From Buttiauxella agrestis ATCC 33320 (GTDB lineage: Bacteria; Pseudomonadota; Gammaproteobacteria; Enterobacterales; Enterobacteriaceae): a stretch of 64,000 nt of DNA. Positions within the stretch are counted from its first letter, which is position 1. Every line of letters starts with the position of its first letter. Both the position numbers and the translations under genes were made by a program. The notes beneath the pieces are model-generated. The model searched no databases, had not been told where the DNA came from, and was given only the letters and a program-made list of their open reading frames with translations. Below, piece by piece: positions 61,016 through 64,000 of this stretch. Location of the stretch: the NCBI GenBank assembly GCA_024169445.1, contig JALKFA010000001.1, forward strand, positions 3,596,001 to 3,660,000, written 5' to 3'.

Positions 61016-63294
61016 AGTGGTGTTCCTTTTGTGGTACCGCTCCCAGTTAAAGGTGTGAAAAAATCAGCCAGCGAAAAAGTCGCAGCCCTCGTGATTTGCA
61101 GAGCGGTGTTGCCAAGGTGAAGATTGATCGGTTTTTCGGACGATGAAGTCACACTCAACTGTTGGTGAGTTAACGTCAGTTGGATGCGCGCCCCTTGCCA
61201 GACAAACGGCAGCGAGATGGATTGCCACTGTTCGGGCAAACATGGGTTCAGATGCAGTTCTCCACATTCCACGGTTAGCCCAGCAAAACCCTGCACCGCA
61301 CCGAGCCAGATTGCGCCGGTCGCGGCGGCGTGAATGCCGTCGTCACAGCTGTGCGGTTCATCACCGAGATCGATAAGACATGCCTGCTGCCAGAATTGAT
61401 ATGCCTGTTCACGGCGTCCACAACGTGCAGCAATGACGCCATGAATGGCTTTGCTGAGCGAAGAGTCGTGAATGGTGCGCGGTTCATAGTAATCGAGATT
61501 GGCTGCCAGTTGGGCTGGCGTAAACTGCCACGGCAACATGTAGGCCAGCATCACCACATCCGCCTGTTTAAGGATTTGCATCTCGTTAACTTCAGCGCGT
61601 GAGTAATCCAGCAAGATAGCTTGAGTGCCCTGCTGCTCTTTATAGCCTGTGAGATCAAGGGTCGGTTTACTGAAGAAGCTGTCGTCTTGCGCAATAACAT
61701 GGTCTTCACGGGCTTCAGGCAACCAAATACGTGCAAGGAAACGATCGGCCTGGCGGAAGAAATCGTCGTCCGGTAACGCAAACTGCTGTAAATAGTGCCT
61801 GGCTCGTTCAACGTTGTGATACGCCAGATAGTTGGTATAGGCGTTGTTATCAACATGCTCGGTGTACTCGTCCGGCCCAATGACATCGTGCAGTTCCAGC
61901 CTGCCATTAGCCTCAACTGCGCGGCTCATCCAGAAACGTGCGGTTTCAAGCAACAGCGCCACTCCGCGTTCACGCATAAAGCCATCGTCGCCGGTGACTT
62001 GATAATATGCGTCTACCGCCCAGGCAATATCTGCCACCAAATGGTGTTCAGCCACGGCTGAGGCGACTTTCTGGCGCAAGCCAGTACGGATATTAATTGC
62101 CGCAAACTCTGGTGTTTCTTCTTCCCCGGACCAGGCGCTTTCCCACGGGAACAATGCGCCCTGCCAGCCATTTTTGCGCGCTTTCTCCAGTGCGCCCGCG
62201 AGGTTATGCCAGCGATAACTCAACAACTGGCGAGCGATTTCTGGTTGCGTCATCAGATGGAATGGCAGCAAGAACACTTCGGTATCCCAGAAAACATGGC
62301 CTTTGTAGCCTTCGCCGGTCAGCCCTTTCGCCGCAATACTGCATTTCTCGTTATGCGCGGGGGTCATCGCAAACAGGTGATACAACGCAAAATCTAACGC
62401 AATTTGATCCTGGCTATTTTGGCTTTCAAGCTGCACACGGCTGCGTTGCCAGTATGTCTCCCAAACCTGGTTGGACTCGGCCAGCAGTTGCTCATAACCC
62501 CGTTCCACACACTGCATCAGCTTGTTCAACGCCTGTTCGCTGCAACTGGCTGCGTGGTAGTCGCTATCTAACGAGCTGGTAATCCAGCTGGTTTTCACCA
62601 ACTCGAATGTCTGGCCTTTCGCTACCTTGCCGCTACAGTGCTGGGTCAGACGGCGGTTCTTCGCATAAAAGCTGCTGCAACTCTCCGCTGGCAAGGCACA
62701 GAAACTGCTAATCACCACTTCGTTGCTGCCGTCCAGAGTGCGATAACAACCCTGTAAATACCGCTGTTCAAAGACCCGGACACTGGTTTCATCCAGATGC
62801 TGACGGCCTGAGTTAGTTTGGGTGGCATCGATACCGGTGCTGATGGTGACCCGTGCATTGTCGTCGAGCGGCGTGATAGCCACACGCGAGCACAACAAGG
62901 AATGCTGTGCCGCCGACAGGAATCGCTGGCACACGATCTGATAACGTTTACCGTTTGGCGCATGCCACACCAGGCTGCGACGCAGTTCTCCACAAGCCAA
63001 ATCAAGCTCGCGATGATAATCAGTCACCGTCCCTGAAAGCAGGGTAAATATTTCGCCATCCAGTTCGATGCGCATTTGCAGCACATCAGGCAAATTCACC
63101 AGTTCGGTGGTTTCTACGGCTGAACTGCGATGATAAAACCCCGCCAGATACATACCGTGAGTCTGCTCGGTGTAGGCTTCTTCATGGCAGGCCCGTAGCC
63201 CCAGATAGCCATTTCCAGCGGCCATTAAGGTGGCAAATTTATTCAGCGTGTGTTGGCTAAATTGCAGGTCTTGCAGTCGGGTAAGAGTGCTCAT
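61012..63294 (-). CDS. ycjT: Kojibiose phosphorylase YcjT (GH65)
   Basis: YcjT cleaves kojibiose with phosphate to glucose and beta-glucose-1-phosphate. The 760-aa GH65 enzyme has an N-terminal beta-sandwich (1-270), then the helical barrel with [20 protein letters not shown] and the general acid in [20 protein letters not shown], and the phosphate loop near [14 protein letters not shown]. It matches E. coli YcjT (755 aa). Overlaps of 4 bp with both ycjS and ycjU show tight coupling. Confidence 0.95.
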   Translation of the reverse strand: MSTLTRLQDLQFSQHTLNKFATLMAAGNGYLGLRACHEEAYTEQTHGMYLAGFYHRSSAVETTELVNLPDVLQMRIELDGEIFTLLSGTVTDYHRELDLACGELRRSLVWHAPNGKRYQIVCQRFLSAAQHSLLCSRVAITPLDDNARVTISTGIDATQTNSGRQHLDETSVRVFEQRYLQGCYRTLDGSNEVVISSFCALPAESCSSFYAKNRRLTQHCSGKVAKGQTFELVKTSWITSSLDSDYHAASCSEQALNKLMQCVERGYEQLLAESNQVWETYWQRSRVQLESQNSQDQIALDFALYHLFAMTPAHNEKCSIAAKGLTGEGYKGHVFWDTEVFLLPFHLMTQPEIARQLLSYRWHNLAGALEKARKNGWQGALFPWESAWSGEEETPEFAAINIRTGLRQKVASAVAEHHLVADIAWAVDAYYQVTGDDGFMRERGVALLLETARFWMSRAVEANGRLELHDVIGPDEYTEHVDNNAYTNYLAYHNVERARHYLQQFALPDDDFFRQADRFLARIWLPEAREDHVIAQDDSFFSKPTLDLTGYKEQQGTQAILLDYSRAEVNEMQILKQADVVMLAYMLPWQFTPAQLAANLDYYEPRTIHDSSLSKAIHGVIAARCGRREQAYQFWQQACLIDLGDEPHSCDDGIHAAATGAIWLGAVQGFAGLTVECGELHLNPCLPEQWQSISLPFVWQGARIQLTLTHQQLSVTSSSEKPINLHLGNTALQITRAATFSLADFFTPLTGSGTTKGTPL

Positions 63295-64000
63295 AAATCG
63301 ATGCTCGCTCCTGATTCCGCTGCGCGATAAATCGCCGCAACCAGTTGCTGAATAAGGTAGCCCTGCTCGGCATCCGCGATGCTGACTGGCTCACCAAGGA
63401 CATGATCGACAAACGCCTGCATGCTTTTGAAATGGCGCTGGCTGTCAGCGGTTTCTCTTTGTGACAACGTCACCAGCTCTCCAGCTTCATCCTGGTAGAT
63501 ATGCGCCGGGAACAGCGTGGCCCCCGCGTTTACCCCACAGAATTCCACATTCATCACCGATTGCTGGGCAATGTTCAGCGCAAACGAAGTTTCAAGACGC
63601 AGAATGCCGCCGTTGTGAAACTCGATAGTGGCGAACAGCGCATCTTCTACGGTGTAGGTTTTTGGGTCCCACTCACCGAATTGCCCGCTGTGTTTACGGG
63701 TGCCAAGCTTCTGGAACGAGTGCGCCGATACCCGCCGCACTGCCGGAAAACCGAGCACATACATTGCGGCATCGAGCATATGAATACCGATGTCGATAAG
63801 CGGCCCGCCGCCCTGTAACTCTTTATTGGTGAAAACACCCCAGCCCGGTACACCGCAGCGGCGCAACGCTTTAGCGGTGGTGACATAAATTTCGCCGAGC
63901 GTGCCGGCAACCACTTGCTGGCGTAAAAACTGCGTGTCGCTGGCAAAACGGTGGTGAAAATCGTAGGCCAGCACTTTCCCGGCTTTGCGGGCAGCATCGC
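63291..64000 (-). CDS. ycjS: YcjS, Gfo/Idh/MocA-family glucoside 3-dehydrogenase (5' end outside window)
   Basis: The last 236 codons are in the window (stop at 63291); the N-terminal Rossmann half lies beyond the right edge. The visible part starts DAARKAGKVLAYDFHHRFAS and continues ALRRCGVPGWGVFTNKELQG, then GGPLIDIGIHMLDAAMYVLG (the catalytic D-x3-H pair) and ADAEQGYLIQQLVAAIY. It matches E. coli YcjS, which oxidises C3 of glucosides with NAD. It is the most upstream gene of this operon in the window. Confidence 0.93.
   Translation of the reverse strand, partial: DAARKAGKVLAYDFHHRFASDTQFLRQQVVAGTLGEIYVTTAKALRRCGVPGWGVFTNKELQGGGPLIDIGIHMLDAAMYVLGFPAVRRVSAHSFQKLGTRKHSGQFGEWDPKTYTVEDALFATIEFHNGGILRLETSFALNIAQQSVMNVEFCGVNAGATLFPAHIYQDEAGELVTLSQRETADSQRHFKSMQAFVDHVLGEPVSIADAEQGYLIQQLVAAIYRAAESGASIDL

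Overview
The window comes from an enteric bacterium of the family Enterobacteriaceae, related to but distinct from Escherichia coli. Most of it follows the E. coli 29-33 min backbone (ycjSTUV-ompG-ycjW-ycjXF-tyrR-tpx-ycjG-mpaA, mppA, zntB-fnrS, ttcA, dbpA, gapC-cybB, yncJ, ydcR, ydcSTUVW-ortT, ydcH). Genes that I recall as broken in K-12 (gapC, ycjV) are intact here. I cannot name the genus from sequence alone. I see no tRNA, rRNA, CRISPR array or complete insertion sequence.

Layout from left to right. Positions 1-1.2 kb hold a type VI secretion edge: a Tlde1-like L,D-transpeptidase effector cut by the window start, behind a frameshifted hcp. From 1.2 to 8.4 kb come the serine chemoreceptor tsr with a sigma-28 promoter, a metal-responsive yqjH-yqjI pair, ydcH, yqfB, the orphan membrane toxin ortT (57 aa), a DUF1508 protein, a yibI-yibH type membrane-fusion pair, a CigR-like protein and a small secreted protein. 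From 8.4 to 13.8 kb lies the ydcSTUV-patD polyamine/ABC operon.

From 14.2 to 27.4 kb there is an accessory block lying between ydcS and ydcR, which are adjacent in E. coli. It has two parts. The first is an AT-rich adhesin locus: a SinH-type inverse autotransporter, a SinI-like secreted partner, a third Ig-like secreted protein and an HTH regulator. The second is a catBCA-benABCD operon that turns benzoate into catechol and then to beta-ketoadipate enol-lactone, with a divergent IclR-type regulator. No benzoate transporter or later beta-ketoadipate genes are in the window.

From 27.4 to 31.4 kb: a GNAT acetyltransferase and ydcR, then a scar. The first 13 codons of a cioA-like cytochrome bd gene (29464-29502) and the 3' end of cioB plus its DUF2474 subunit (about 30880-31393) flank a foreign segment with a PemK/MazF-type toxin-antitoxin pair and a perfect 19-bp inverted repeat. 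From 31.4 to 37.2 kb is the c-di-GMP-gated nfrB-nfrA-ybcH surface polysaccharide operon. From 37.4 to 46.7 kb come an EmrE-like pump with a leader ORF, yncJ, frmRA without frmB, an unknown 89-aa gene, cybB, gapC, dbpA, a lambda Bor-type lipoprotein with a candidate PhoP box, ttcA, a 49-aa proline-rich small ORF, the sRNA FnrS with its FNR site, and zntB. From 46.9 to 64 kb: a membrane diguanylate cyclase with a 32-aa YoaK-like membrane peptide, mppA, the murein-peptide recycling genes mpaA and ycjG, tpx, tyrR, ycjXF and the ycj kojibiose-utilisation cluster, which runs off the right edge inside ycjS.

Themes: envelope and surface functions (adhesin, NfrAB glycan, OmpG, MppA, Bor, T6SS), c-di-GMP control (a cyclase plus an MshEN-domain glycosyltransferase), anaerobic regulation (FnrS) and catabolism of an aromatic acid. 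REP-like palindromes with the core GGATAAGCGCAAGCGTCATC are scattered through the intergenic spaces.
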